Part shown: positions 34,721 through 43,798 of the stretch, piece after piece | How the letters are laid out: each line of letters starts with the position of its first letter | Numbering within the stretch: position 1 is the first letter of the stretch | Source: JAICJC01 sp963757605 | GTDB lineage: Bacteria > Actinomycetota > Thermoleophilia > Gaiellales > JAICJC01 | Assembly (NCBI GenBank): GCA_963757605.1 | Contig: CAVWSF010000005.1 | Location: 496,001 to 560,000 of the forward strand | DNA: 64,000 nt | Direction: 5' to 3' | The notes under the pieces: generated by a model | The model's database searches: none | What the model was told of the DNA's origin: nothing | The model's input: only the letters and a program-made list of their open reading frames with translations | Translations under genes and position numbers: made by a program

Positions 34721-35167
34721 ATGTACGGCCTGACCCACCGAATCGAAAGCGACGCGCCCCAGGGCGACGTCGTCGAGCCGAGCCCCATGGCTCGGATCTC
34801 CTCGCTCGGGGCGCCTGCCACCGTCATGGTGATCGATCGCGACCCCCTCACCCTCGCCATGGTTCGGCGTGCGGTCTCCGACCACTACCACGTGGTCGTC
34901 GCCCGCGACGCCGAAGAGGCGCTCAGCCTCGTCAAGGACATGAAGCCTGACGTCCTCGTGTTGGACGTCGGCCTCGACGAGGCCGAGGTGGCCATCGTGA
35001 CCGTCGCTCTCGCCGCCTGCGACGTCCTCGACGCCACCCCCGCCGTCATGGTCGACCCCGATGAACCCATGAACACCATCACGCTCCGGCGCCGCATCGA
35101 CGACGCCATCCGCGTGAGCCGCCGGGTCTACCTCGGCGGCGGCCTGCGACACCGGCTCGCGGCCTGA
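34721..35167 (+). CDS. Single-domain response-regulator-like protein (degenerate receiver)
   Basis: Receiver-fold protein of 148 residues. Strand 1 TVMVIDRDPLTLAMVRRAV carries the acidic pair, and the phosphoacceptor-like Asp is in KPDVLVLDVGLDE. After that the family pattern decays: the conserved Thr/Lys region is replaced by PAVMVDPDEPMNTITLRRRI and no clear Lys is seen. There is no output domain. ATG 34721 is preceded by AGGAGG. It may work as a phosphate sink or a non-phosphorylated adaptor. Confidence 0.75.
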   Translation: MYGLTHRIESDAPQGDVVEPSPMARISSLGAPATVMVIDRDPLTLAMVRRAVSDHYHVVVARDAEEALSLVKDMKPDVLVLDVGLDEAEVAIVTVALAACDVLDATPAVMVDPDEPMNTITLRRRIDDAIRVSRRVYLGGGLRHRLAA

Positions 35168-35218
35168 CCGATTCCCGGCGGGTGGCGCCCCCAGCGTCAC
35201 CCGCCTATCCGGTCTTCT

Positions 35219-35249
35219 GCCAATTGGCACTGACGCGGCCAAGTGGCCG
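35219..35249. promoter_or_regulatory. Two palindromes upstream of the MFS gene
   Basis: GCCAATTGGC (35219-35228) and CGGCCA-AG-TGGCCG (35236-35249) lie 32-62 nt before ATG 35281. TAGCGT at 35269-35274 with 6-nt spacing is the likely -10. Candidate operators for a repressor not encoded here. Confidence 0.35.
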
Positions 35250-35280
35250 TCTCGCGCAAGACGTCGGCTAGCGTGACCCC

Positions 35281-36489
35281 ATGAGCCGGCAGCGCACGAT
35301 CCTCGTCCTCGCGGTGGCCTCTCAGGCCGCGTTCTCGATGATCACGTTCGGCCTGCCGGCGATCGGCGCCGAGATCCGGGACAAGTTCGACCTCGGGCCG
35401 GCGGGGTTCGGCGCGGTCTTCGCCGCGGTCGGGCTGGGGTCGGCGGCGGCCCTGATCCCGGCCGGCGCGCTGGTCGACCGCTTCGGCGGCCGGCGGGTGC
35501 TCATCGTCGGCGGCATCGTGAACGGCATCGGGCTCCTGCTCGCCGCCGCCGCCGGGACGGCCGAGACCTTCGCCGCCGCGCTCGTCCTGGCCGGGATCGG
35601 CGGCGCCGCCGTGCCCGTCGCAGGCATGACGGCGCTCCTTCGCGTCTTCGAGCCCGCCCAGCGCGGCATGGCGATGGGCTGGCGCCAGCTCGGGGTCCCG
35701 CTGGGCGGGACGCTCGGGGCGGCGATCCTGCCCGCGCTCGCCGCGGTCGGCGGCGTGCGGCTGGCGATGGCCGGAGCCGGAGTGGCCGCTGCGGCGACGG
35801 CGCTCGCGTTCGCGGTCGTGTCGGACAACCGGCCGGCCTCGGTCTCACGGTCGGGGCAGAGCGTCGCGGCCGTGCTTCGCATCCCCGGGTTCAAGCCGCT
35901 CCTCGCGGTCGGCCTGCTCTACGTGCTCGCGCTGGGGGCGATCCTGGCCCACTACGTCGGCGCGCTTCGCGACGCCGGCCTCTCCCACGCCGAGGCGGCC
36001 GCCGGGTTCGCGGCCTTGAACGTCACCGCCGCGGTGTCGCGGATCGTGTGGGGACGGGTCGCCGACGGGGGCGGCGGGACGCGCCGCGCCCGCACCCTGA
36101 CCGAGATCGGCATCCTGACCGTCGCCGCCACGTGCGTCATGCCGCTCGTGCTGGCGGTGATCCCAACGGCTGCGCTCGGGTTCGGCGTCGTCGTCGCGTT
36201 CGGCGCCTTCGGCATGAACGGCGTCCTCTACCTGCTCGCCGGCGAGCTGGCCGGCTCGTCGCGGGCCGGGCGCGCGGTCGGCGTGGCGTCGACCGTCGTC
36301 TTCGGGATGGGCTCGCTGGCGGCCCCAGTAGCCGGCTTCGCGATCGAGCGTACCGGCTACGACGCCGTCTGGGTGATGTCGGCCGTCGTCGCGGCGGCGG
36401 GCGCTGTCACGGCTCGGCGCTGGCTCGAGCCGGCGACGGCGGTCGCCGCCCCGACCGAGGTCGTGCAGGTCGCCGCGCCGGCCCGCTAG
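35281..36489 (+). CDS. Major facilitator superfamily transporter
   Basis: Inner-membrane transporter of 402 residues with about 12 membrane helices. The MFS loop 2-3 motif is GALVDRFGGRRVLIVGG. Helix 5 region GWRQLGVPLGGTLGAAILPA resembles the MFS antiporter motif. Substrate unknown. The TAG stop is the left tip of repeat element C. No dedicated regulator gene is adjacent. Confidence 0.92.
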   Translation: MSRQRTILVLAVASQAAFSMITFGLPAIGAEIRDKFDLGPAGFGAVFAAVGLGSAAALIPAGALVDRFGGRRVLIVGGIVNGIGLLLAAAAGTAETFAAALVLAGIGGAAVPVAGMTALLRVFEPAQRGMAMGWRQLGVPLGGTLGAAILPALAAVGGVRLAMAGAGVAAAATALAFAVVSDNRPASVSRSGQSVAAVLRIPGFKPLLAVGLLYVLALGAILAHYVGALRDAGLSHAEAAAGFAALNVTAAVSRIVWGRVADGGGGTRRARTLTEIGILTVAATCVMPLVLAVIPTAALGFGVVVAFGAFGMNGVLYLLAGELAGSSRAGRAVGVASTVVFGMGSLAAPVAGFAIERTGYDAVWVMSAVVAAAGAVTARRWLEPATAVAAPTEVVQVAAPAR

Positions 36490-36746
36490 ATCGTTGATTC
36501 CTCATTGGCGGGATGGCCGAGCCGCAAGCCGAAGGCTTGCTGCGGTCATGAGTGACCTGCTACCCAGCAGGTCACTCATGGGCGAGAACCGAGCAGCACA
36601 AGGACACAGGAAAGCCCAATATCAGGCGATAGTGGGCTGACCGAGGACACAGCGATGCGACGGTTCGCAGCCGCAGCCCCGCCACAGTCGCCACCAGTCC
36701 CCAGCCGGACGTCCAGGCGCGCGGCAATTGGGAATCACCGATCTAG
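36486..36746 (+). repeat. Intergenic structured element, copy C (261 bp)
   Basis: Near-identical to copy A in length and sequence, including the ATGAGTGACCTGCT hairpin and core. Terminal inverted repeats start CTAGATCG at both ends. Both tips coincide with TAG stop codons of convergent genes (MFS transporter on the left, lipoprotein on the right). The tip hairpin has the same A-G mismatch as copy A. Confidence 0.8.
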
Positions 36747-37183
36747 AGCGGGATCGCGCAGTCCGTGCAGGCGGTGAGCTTGACGGGCACGCCGCGCTTC
36801 GCCCACCGCCCCGGCGCGTAGCCGCGCGCGTTCATCGCCGAGACGAAGTAGCGAGGATGGGTGTCGGGGAGCTCGACCGCGAACCGGCCGTCGGAGTCGG
36901 TCATCACGGTCGCGATCGGCTCGGGCGGATCGATCATCAGCGGGCCGGCGGTCGAGTACGGCCGCGTGAAGACGCCGATCCTGATGCCGCCCTGCGGCGA
37001 GCCGGTGCCCGTGTGGTCGGAGGTGGTGGCGACGAGGACGCCCGCGATCTTGACCGTGCCCGGCTGCGACGGCGGCGGCGCCTGCGTGGCCCCGCCGCCG
37101 CTCCCGCCACTCGCCGCCTGGCCGCAACCCGCGGCCAGGACGGCGGTGGCGGCAAGAACCGCTGCGAGCGTCCGGACGTGCAT
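36743..37183 (-). CDS. Small lipoprotein, hypothetical
   Basis: Exported lipoprotein of 146 residues. ATG 37183 opens MHVRTLAAVLAATAVLAAGC with lipobox LAAGC (Cys20); the longer frame upstream is not needed. A Gly/Pro-rich linker follows, then a beta-rich domain (KIAGVLVATTSDHTG, then VMTDSDGRFAVELPDTHPRY) like a carboxypeptidase-regulatory or SpaA-type fold. Two Cys near the end (ACTDCAIPL) could form a disulfide. Function unknown. Confidence 0.75.
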   Translation of the reverse strand: MHVRTLAAVLAATAVLAAGCGQAASGGSGGGATQAPPPSQPGTVKIAGVLVATTSDHTGTGSPQGGIRIGVFTRPYSTAGPLMIDPPEPIATVMTDSDGRFAVELPDTHPRYFVSAMNARGYAPGRWAKRGVPVKLTACTDCAIPL

Positions 37184-37214
37184 GCCTCTTAGTCGGCGCC
37201 CGGGCACGAAAGGT

Positions 37215-37970
37215 TCACCCCGGCTTGCGCGCGAGCATGACGATCCGGCGCGAGCCCATCTCGAGCTCCGACCCGTCCATGCCGCCCCACAGGTGCTCCA
37301 CGCCGAGCCCGGCCGCGGCCGCCATCGCCGCCAGCTCCGGCGCCGTGTACGCGCGGTGCGAGAAGCGCTGCTCGCGCCGCTGGCCGCCGCGGACGAACGT
37401 CCAGCACGTCTCGAACCGGCCCCGGGGCGCGTCGTAGACCCGCTCCTCGAGCATCACGGTGCCGTCCGAGAGCGCGTGCCAGCCGCGGGCCTCGAAGCGG
37501 GCGAAGACCGAGACCGGGTTCCCGAACTCCATGAGGAACCCCCCGCCCGGCACGAGCGCCGCCGCGATCCGCTCCAGCACCAGCCGGTTGTCGGCGTCCT
37601 CGAAGTAGCCGAACGCCGTGAACATGTTGATGACCGCGTCGAACTCGGTCTCGAAGCCGATGCGGCGCATGTCGGCCCGCTCGAACCGCACCTCCACTCC
37701 GGCCTCCGCCGCGCGCGCCGCGGCCAGCTCGAGCGACGCCTCGCTCAGGTCGACGCCGGTGACGGCGCAGCCCCGCCGCGCCAGCTCCACGCTGTGGCGG
37801 CCGTGGCCGCACGCCAGGTCGAGGACGCGCGTCCCCTCCCCGAGCCCGAGCGCCTCCACGAGGAAGTCGACCTCGGCGGCGGTCGCCTCGGCCGGGAAGC
37901 GGTCGACGGCGAACTGCAGGTAGTCCTCGTCGAAGAAGCCCTCGAACCAGTCCGGGTCAGCCGTACGCAT
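37215..37970 (-). CDS. Class I SAM-dependent methyltransferase
   Basis: Methyltransferase of 251 residues. Motif I is RVLDLACGHGRHSVELARRG, the acidic residue after strand 2 is in VTGVDLSEASLELA, and motif II/III is FDAVINMFTAFGYFEDADN. The substrate is unknown. The start overlaps the end of the dehydrogenase gene by 14 nt on the same strand. Confidence 0.88.
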   Translation of the reverse strand: MRTADPDWFEGFFDEDYLQFAVDRFPAEATAAEVDFLVEALGLGEGTRVLDLACGHGRHSVELARRGCAVTGVDLSEASLELAAARAAEAGVEVRFERADMRRIGFETEFDAVINMFTAFGYFEDADNRLVLERIAAALVPGGGFLMEFGNPVSVFARFEARGWHALSDGTVMLEERVYDAPRGRFETCWTFVRGGQRREQRFSHRAYTAPELAAMAAAAGLGVEHLWGGMDGSELEMGSRRIVMLARKPG

Positions 37971-38796
37971 AGAACCCGCGCCCGGACTTCCGGCCGAGCC
38001 GGCCCGCCTCGACGTAGGAGCGCAGGAGCGGGCAGGGCCGGTACTTCGAGTCGCCGAGGCCGTCGTGCAGCACCTCCATGATGGCGAGGCACGTGTCGAG
38101 CCCGATCAGGTCGGCCAGCTGCAGCGGGCCCAGCGGGTGACTCATTCCCAGCTTCATGACGGTATCGATCGACTCGCGGTCGCCGACCCCCTCCATGAGG
38201 CAGTAGACCGCCTCGTTGATCATCGGAAGCAGGAGGCGGTTGGCGATGAACCCGGGGAAGTCGCGCGACTCGGCGACGGTCTTGCCCATCCGCTCGGCCG
38301 CCGCGCGAACGGCCGCCGCCGCCTCGTCGGAGGTCTCGAGCCCGCGGATCAGCTCCACCAGCGGCATGAGCGGCACCGGGTTCATGAAGTGCATGCCGAC
38401 GACCCGGTTCGGGCGCGACGTCGCCGCCGCGAGCCGCGTGATCGGGATCGAGCTCGTGTTCGACGCCAGGACGGCGCCGTCGCCGGCGGCCCGGTCGAGG
38501 TCGGCGAAGATGCGGAGCTTCAGGTCGACGTCCTCGGTGGCGGCCTCGATCGCGAGGTCGGCCGGCCCCGGCTCGCTCGCCGTCTGGATCCGGCCCAGGG
38601 CAGCCTCGGCGGCATCCGCCTCGACCCGGCCCTTCTCGACCAGCTTGGCCAGCGACGCTTCGATGCCGGCGCGGGCCCGCTCGAGCTGCTTCGGCGCGAC
38701 GTCGACGAGCGTCACCTCGTAGCCGGCGACCGCCGCCACCTGGGCGATGCCCGACCCCATCTGGCCGGCGCCGACGACGCAGACCGTCTCGCTCAC
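37957..38796 (-). CDS. 3-hydroxyacyl-CoA (3-hydroxybutyryl-CoA) dehydrogenase
   Basis: NAD(P)-dependent enzyme of 279 residues oxidising or reducing 3-hydroxyacyl-CoA. Rossmann motif VCVVGAGQMGSGIAQVAA, SNTSSIPITRLA, the catalytic His in VVGMHFMNPVPLMPLVELI and the C-terminal MKLGMSHPLGPLQLADLIG. Length fits the short hbd type. GTG 38796 overlaps the thiolase stop (GTGA), so the two steps of the pathway are co-translated. Confidence 0.94.
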   Translation of the reverse strand: MSETVCVVGAGQMGSGIAQVAAVAGYEVTLVDVAPKQLERARAGIEASLAKLVEKGRVEADAAEAALGRIQTASEPGPADLAIEAATEDVDLKLRIFADLDRAAGDGAVLASNTSSIPITRLAAATSRPNRVVGMHFMNPVPLMPLVELIRGLETSDEAAAAVRAAAERMGKTVAESRDFPGFIANRLLLPMINEAVYCLMEGVGDRESIDTVMKLGMSHPLGPLQLADLIGLDTCLAIMEVLHDGLGDSKYRPCPLLRSYVEAGRLGRKSGRGFYAYG

Positions 38797-39983
38797 GCCG
38801 GGAAGACCTCGAGCACCGTCGCGTCGCCCTGGGCTGCGCCCGAGCAGATCGCCGCCACGCCGATTCCGCCGCCGCGCCGGCGCAGCTCGTGGATCAGGGT
38901 GCCCAAGAGGCGCGCCCCCGAGGCCCCGATCGGGTGGCCGAGCGCGACCGCCCCGCCGTTCACGTTGACGCGCTCCTCGTCGATCGCGAGCAGCCGCGCC
39001 GTGTGAAGCGCGACCGAGCAGAAGGCCTCGTTCACCTCGAGCAGGTCGATGTCGGAGGCCGCCAGGCCGGCCTTCTCGAGCGCGACCCGCGTCGCCGCCG
39101 CCGGCGTCCGCACGAGGTAGGCGAAGTCGTCGGCGACGTAGCCGTGTCCGCGGATCGCGGCGAGCGGCGCCATCCCGCGCTCCTTCGCCCACTCCTCCGA
39201 GGCCAGGACGAGCGCCGCGCCGCCGTCGTTCACGCCCGGGGCGTTCCCGGCGGTCGTCGAGCCGTCGGCCACGAAGACGGGCTTCAGAGCGGACAGCTTC
39301 TCGAGCGAGGTGTCGCGGCGCGGGCCCTCGTCGGTGTCGACCACCGTCTCGCCCTTGCGCCCCTTCACGGTCACCGGCACGATCTCGTCGGCGAACCGGC
39401 CCTCGTCGATGGCGGCAACGGCGCGCTGGTGTGAGCGCAGCGCCCAGGCATCCTGGTCCTCGCGCGAGATCCCGACCTCGGCCGCCACCATCGAGTTCTG
39501 CTCGGCCATGATGAGGCCGTCGAACGTGCAGGTCAGCCCGTCGTAGGTCATCGAGTCGAGCACGGCGCCGTCACCCATCCCGTAGCCGAAGCGGCCCTTC
39601 GGCAAGAGGTACGGCGCGTTCGACATCGACTCCATGCCCCCGGCCACGATCACGTCGTGCTCGCCGGCCCGGATCATCACGTCGGCCAGCGTTGCGGCCC
39701 GCATGCCCGACGCGCACACCTTGTTGATCGTCTCCGAGCCCACCGTCGGGCCGAGGCCGATCCCGACCGAGACCTGCCGCGACGGGATCTGCCCGGCGCC
39801 GGCCTGCAGCACCTCGCCCATGACGACGTAGCCGACGTCGCCCGGCGCGACGCCCGAGCGCTCGAGCGCGGCACCCGCGGCGTGCGTCCCGAGCTCGGGC
39901 CCGGAGAGGCTCGCGAGGCCTCCGCCGAGCTTCGCAAACGGCGTCCGCGCGGCGCTCAGGATGACGGTTCGTGCTTGACTCAT
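38793..39983 (-). CDS. Acetyl-CoA acetyltransferase (thiolase)
   Basis: Interconverts acetoacetyl-CoA and two acetyl-CoA, 396 residues. The acyl-accepting Cys is in NKVCASGMRAATLADVMI (about residue 90). The His motif is GGAVALGHPIGASGARLLGT. The C-terminal Cys lies in AAICSGAAQGDATVLEV, a departure from the common CIGGGQG. NEAFC replaces NEAFA. ATG 39983 is chosen by family alignment; the longer open frame is spurious. Divergent from the trp leader. Confidence 0.94.
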   Translation of the reverse strand: MSQARTVILSAARTPFAKLGGGLASLSGPELGTHAAGAALERSGVAPGDVGYVVMGEVLQAGAGQIPSRQVSVGIGLGPTVGSETINKVCASGMRAATLADVMIRAGEHDVIVAGGMESMSNAPYLLPKGRFGYGMGDGAVLDSMTYDGLTCTFDGLIMAEQNSMVAAEVGISREDQDAWALRSHQRAVAAIDEGRFADEIVPVTVKGRKGETVVDTDEGPRRDTSLEKLSALKPVFVADGSTTAGNAPGVNDGGAALVLASEEWAKERGMAPLAAIRGHGYVADDFAYLVRTPAAATRVALEKAGLAASDIDLLEVNEAFCSVALHTARLLAIDEERVNVNGGAVALGHPIGASGARLLGTLIHELRRRGGGIGVAAICSGAAQGDATVLEVFPA

Positions 39984-40003
39984 GGCCGGCGATGCAGCAT
40001 AGT
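39975..40003 (+). promoter_or_regulatory. trp operon promoter (TTGACT - 17 nt - CATAGT)
   Basis: -35 TTGACT at 39975-39980, a 17-nt spacer, -10 CATAGT at 39998-40003, then 7 nt to GTG 40011. This is among the best sigma-70-like matches in the window and places the transcript start on the leader-peptide start codon. Confidence 0.65.
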
Positions 40004-40010
40004 CAAGCCC

Positions 40011-40067
40011 GTGCAAACGACCTTCGGACAGTGGTGGTGGCGACGCGAGCGAGGTGCGGCCCGCTAG
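40011..40067 (+). CDS. trpL: trp operon leader peptide with three consecutive Trp codons
   Basis: An 18-residue peptide, read from GTG 40011: M(V)QTTFGQWWWRRERGAAR. Three tandem TGG codons at 40032-40040 are the hallmark of a tryptophan attenuation leader. The stop TAG is at 40065-40067, ahead of a terminator hairpin and trpE. No Shine-Dalgarno precedes it, and the promoter places the transcript start at or near the G of GTG, so translation is probably leaderless. Too short for routine gene calling. Confidence 0.85.
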   Translation: MQTTFGQWWWRRERGAAR

Positions 40068-40095
40068 CTCTGCCACGGCATCCGCGCTTCGCTCG
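40046..40095 (+). promoter_or_regulatory. Upstream stem-loop of the trp leader
   Basis: Positions 40046-40059 (CGAGCGAGGTGCGG) can pair with 40082-40095 (CCGCGCTTCGCTCG) in a 14-bp stem with two G-U pairs, enclosing the leader stop codon. It ends one base before the terminator stem and probably forms the pause or protector hairpin that a ribosome stalled on the Trp codons would disrupt. Confidence 0.5.
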
Positions 40096-40128
40096 AGCCT
40101 CTCCGCCCCCAGGGCGAGGGGCTTTTTT
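40096..40128 (+). terminator. trp attenuator (intrinsic terminator before trpE)
   Basis: Stem AGCCTCTCCGCCC with GGGCGAGGGGCT (12 pairs, one bulged C, one G-U) and a 3-nt loop, followed by six T at 40123-40128. A canonical Rho-independent terminator located between the leader peptide and the trpE start codon, as expected for attenuation. Confidence 0.8.
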
Positions 40129-40134
40129 CATGGC

Positions 40135-41462
40135 ATGACGACCCACCGACACACCCGCGAGCTCCCGGCCGACCTGATCACTCCGGTCGGCGCCTACCTG
40201 CGCCTGCGCGAGGCGCTGGGCGGCCCGGCCTTCCTGCTCGAGTCGGTCGAGCGCGGCGAGCAGGTCGGCCGCTACTCGTTCCTCGCGGCCGGACTTCCGG
40301 CGGTGGCGACGCTCGAGGAGGCGGCCGCGTTCGCCGCCTCCCAGCCCGGCCCGGCCTCGGGCGCGCCGCCGTTCGCAGGCGGGGCGGTCGGCTTCCTGAG
40401 CTACGACTGGGTCTCGCAGCTCGAGCCAGTGCCGCTCCCGGACGCGAACGGCGCCGATGCCGGCCTCCCGACGATGCGCTTCCTGCTCGCCGAGACCGTC
40501 GTGGCCTTCGACCACGTCCGCCGCACGATGACGGTGACGGGCGGGCGGGCCGCAGTCGATCGCGCCATCGACGCGCTCGGCGGGCCGCTGGGGGTCCCGG
40601 TCGCCGAGCCGCTGGCCGCGGGGAGCGCCGAGGCCGAGATGACCGAGGCAGGCTTCATCGCCGCGGTCGAGCGGGCCAAGGAGCACATCGCGTCCGGCGA
40701 CGTCTACCAGATCGTCCCCTCCCAGCGCGTCCGCCGCCAAACCGGCGCCTCGCCCACCGCGATCTACCGGGCGCTCCGGGCCGTCAACCCGTCGCCGTAC
40801 ATGTTCCTGCTCGACCTGGACGGCTACCAGCTCATCGGCTCCTCGCCCGAGACGCACGTCCGGCTCGGGCTCGACGGCACCTGCGAGCTGCGCCCGATCG
40901 CCGGCACGCGCCCCCGCGGGGCCACGCCGGAGCAGGACGACGCCCTGGCGGCCGAGCTGCTCGAGAGCGAGAAGGACCGGGCCGAGCACGTGATGCTCGT
41001 CGACCTGGCCCGAAACGACCTCGGCCGCGTGTGCGCGCCCGGCTCCGTGCGCGTCGAGCGGTTCATGGACGTCGAGCGCTACTCGCACGTCATGCACCTC
41101 GTCTCGCGCGTCTTCGGCCAGATCGCGGAAGGCCACGACGCGCCCGCGCTCCTGCGGGCCACGTTCCCGGCCGGGACGGTCTCGGGCGCCCCGAAGGTGC
41201 GCGCGATGCAGATCATCTCCGAGCTCGAGGGCCGCCGCCGGGGCGCCTACGCCGGCGCGGTCGGCTGGCTCGGGTTCGGCGGCGACATGGACACGTGCAT
41301 CGCCATCCGCACGGTCGTCCTGCGCGACGGGGTCGCCTACATCCAGTCCGGCGGCGGGATCGTGGCCGACTCCGATCCCGACGACGAGTACCGCGAGGCG
41401 ATGAACAAGGTGGCCGCCCTCGGCGCCGCCATCGACCGGGCCGAGTCGGGGGTGTACGGGCG

Positions 41463-41466
<4 letters not shown>
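40135..41466 (+). CDS. trpE: Anthranilate synthase component I
   Basis: Makes anthranilate from chorismate with TrpG; 443 residues. The N-terminal regulatory region is followed by the chorismate-binding core: IGSSPETHVRLGLDG, RPIAGTRPRGATPEQDD, DLARNDLGRVC, FPAGTVSGAPKVRAMQIISE and YIQSGGGIVADSDPDDEYRE. ATG 40135 begins MTTHRHTRELPAD and lies 7 nt after the attenuator T run. GAGGGG within the attenuator is the only SD-like sequence, 13 nt away. The stop overlaps trpG (ATGA). Confidence 0.96.
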
Positions 41467-42040
<574 letters not shown>

Positions 42041-42044
<4 letters not shown>

Positions 42045-43075
42045 TCACGAACGCGATCAAGCAGCTGGTCGAGGGGCGCGACCTCTCGAGCGAGGAGACG
42101 CACGTCGCGATGATGCAGGTGATGTCCGGTGACGCCTCGCCGGCCCAGATCTCGGCGTTCCTGGTGGCGCTCAGGATGAAGGGCGAGACGCCGGACGAGA
42201 TCGCCGGGTGCGCGCGGGCCATGCGGGCCCACGTGACGCCCGCCAGGCCCTCCCACTCCGACCTGGTCGACACGTGCGGCACCGGCGGGGACGGCTCCGA
42301 CACCTTCAACATCTCGACGTCGGCGGCCCTGGTCGCCGCGGCTGCGGGGGCCGTCATCGCCAAGCACGGGAACCGGGCCGTGTCGTCGCGGTGCGGGTCG
42401 GCCGACGTGCTCGAGGCGCTGGGCGTGCGCATCGACCTCTCGCCGGAGGACGTCGCGGCCTGCATCGACGAGGTCGGGTTCGGCTTCCTCTTCGCCCAGG
42501 CGCACCACCCCGCCATGCGCCATGCCGGCCCGATCCGGCGCGAGCTCGGCATCCGCAGCGTCTTCAACCTGCTCGGCCCGCTCACGAACCCGGCGGGCGC
42601 ACGGCGCCAGGTCGTGGGGGTCTACTCCGAGTCGCTGGTCGAGCCGATCGCGCATGTCCTCTTGAAGCTCGGAACGGAGCACTCGATCGTCGTCCACGGC
42701 GCCGGCGGGCTGGACGAGCTGACGCCGACGGGCGAGAACCTGTTGGCGGAAGTGCGCGACGGGACGGTGCGCACGACGACGCTCGACCCCGCCCCGCTCT
42801 CCACCGGCCCCGTCCCGGGCTCGCCGGACGACCTGCGCTGCGGCGGCGACCCGGCCCAGAACGCGGCGGTCATCCTCACGGTCTTCGACGGCGAGCGCGG
42901 GCCGCGCCGCGACGCGGTCATCCTGAACGCGGCGGCGGCGCTCCTGGTCGGCGGCGTGGTCGCCGACTGGGAGGCCGGGATCGACCTGGCCGTCGACACG
43001 ATCGACTCGGGCGCCGCGCAGGCCAAGCTCGACGAGCTCGTCGCCTTCACCCGGGCCCGGGGGCAGGCGGCGTGA
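42041..43075 (+). CDS. trpD: Anthranilate phosphoribosyltransferase
   Basis: Joins anthranilate and PRPP, 344 residues. Seen: VDTCGTGGDGSDTFNISTSA (PRPP site), KHGNRAVSSRCGSADVLEAL, the DE metal-site region ...GAGGLDELTPTGENLL, and FNLLGPLTNPAGARRQVVGV. GTG 42041 overlaps the trpG stop. Full length. Confidence 0.96.
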
Positions 43076-43093
43076 GGGGCTACCTGAGCCAAG

Positions 43094-43798
43094 TTGTCGG
43101 GCGACCTGCGCCGCGACGCGCCCGAGCCGGCGCGCGGGTTCGGGGAGGCGCTCCGGGCCGGGCCGGCCGTGGCGGTCATCGCCGAGATCAAGCGCTCCTC
43201 GCCGTCGGAGGGCGGGATCGCGCTCGAGGCTGACGTCGGCTCGACGGCCCGAGGGTACGCCGCCGGCGGCGCGGCGGCGATGTCTGTCCTGGTCGCCGAG
43301 CGCGACTTCGGCGGGAGCCTCGCCGACCTGCGGGCGGCCCGGGCGGCCGCCGGCCTGCCGGCGCTGGCGAAGGAGTTCACGGTCTTCCCGGAGCAAGTGG
43401 CCGCCCAGCGGGTGGCCGGCGCCGACGCCATCCTCGTCCTGCTCGCGCTCGTCTCCGACGCGGAAGCGGGCCGGCTCCTGCAGATGGCCGACCTGCTGGG
43501 GATGGACGCGCTGGTCGAGGCCCACACCGCCGACGAGGTCGGACGGGCGCTGGCTCTCGAGGCGGCGATCGTGGGGGTGAACGCGCGCGACCTGGAGTCG
43601 CTCGAGGTCGACCGCGACCGCCAGCTAGAGCTCCTGGCGACGCTGCCGGCGACGGTCACCCGGGTCGCCGAGTCGGGCATCGCCTCGCGCGCGGACGTCG
43701 AGGCCGCCCGCGCCGCCGGCGCCGACGCGGTCCTGGTCGGCACGTCGCTCATGCGCCGCCCGGAGCTCCTGGCCGAGCTGGTGGGGGTGGCCCGGTGA
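43094..43798 (+). CDS. trpC: Indole-3-glycerol phosphate synthase, short N terminus
   Basis: TIM-barrel enzyme forming indole-3-glycerol phosphate. Core motifs VAVIAEIKRSSPSEGGIALE, ALAKEFTVFPEQVAAQRVAG, VGVNARDLESLEVDR and VAESGIASRADVEAARAAGA. At 234 residues from TTG 43094 it lacks the usual first 25-30 residues. All other trp junctions are 4-nt overlaps. A GTG at 43072 overlaps the trpD stop and reads VRGYLSQ, like the family N terminus, but in another frame. A small deletion or error near 43090 is likely. The stop overlaps trpF. Confidence 0.88.
   Translation: MSGDLRRDAPEPARGFGEALRAGPAVAVIAEIKRSSPSEGGIALEADVGSTARGYAAGGAAAMSVLVAERDFGGSLADLRAARAAAGLPALAKEFTVFPEQVAAQRVAGADAILVLLALVSDAEAGRLLQMADLLGMDALVEAHTADEVGRALALEAAIVGVNARDLESLEVDRDRQLELLATLPATVTRVAESGIASRADVEAARAAGADAVLVGTSLMRRPELLAELVGVAR

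Noticed and set aside
40046..40095. The 14-bp leader stem as the trp antiterminator
   Set aside because: It ends one base before the terminator stem and does not overlap it, so it cannot be mutually exclusive with it; listed as a probable pause or protector hairpin.
40054..40134. Longer trpE N terminus starting at 40054
   Set aside because: It would run through the attenuator hairpin and T run; ATG 40135 matches the family N terminus.
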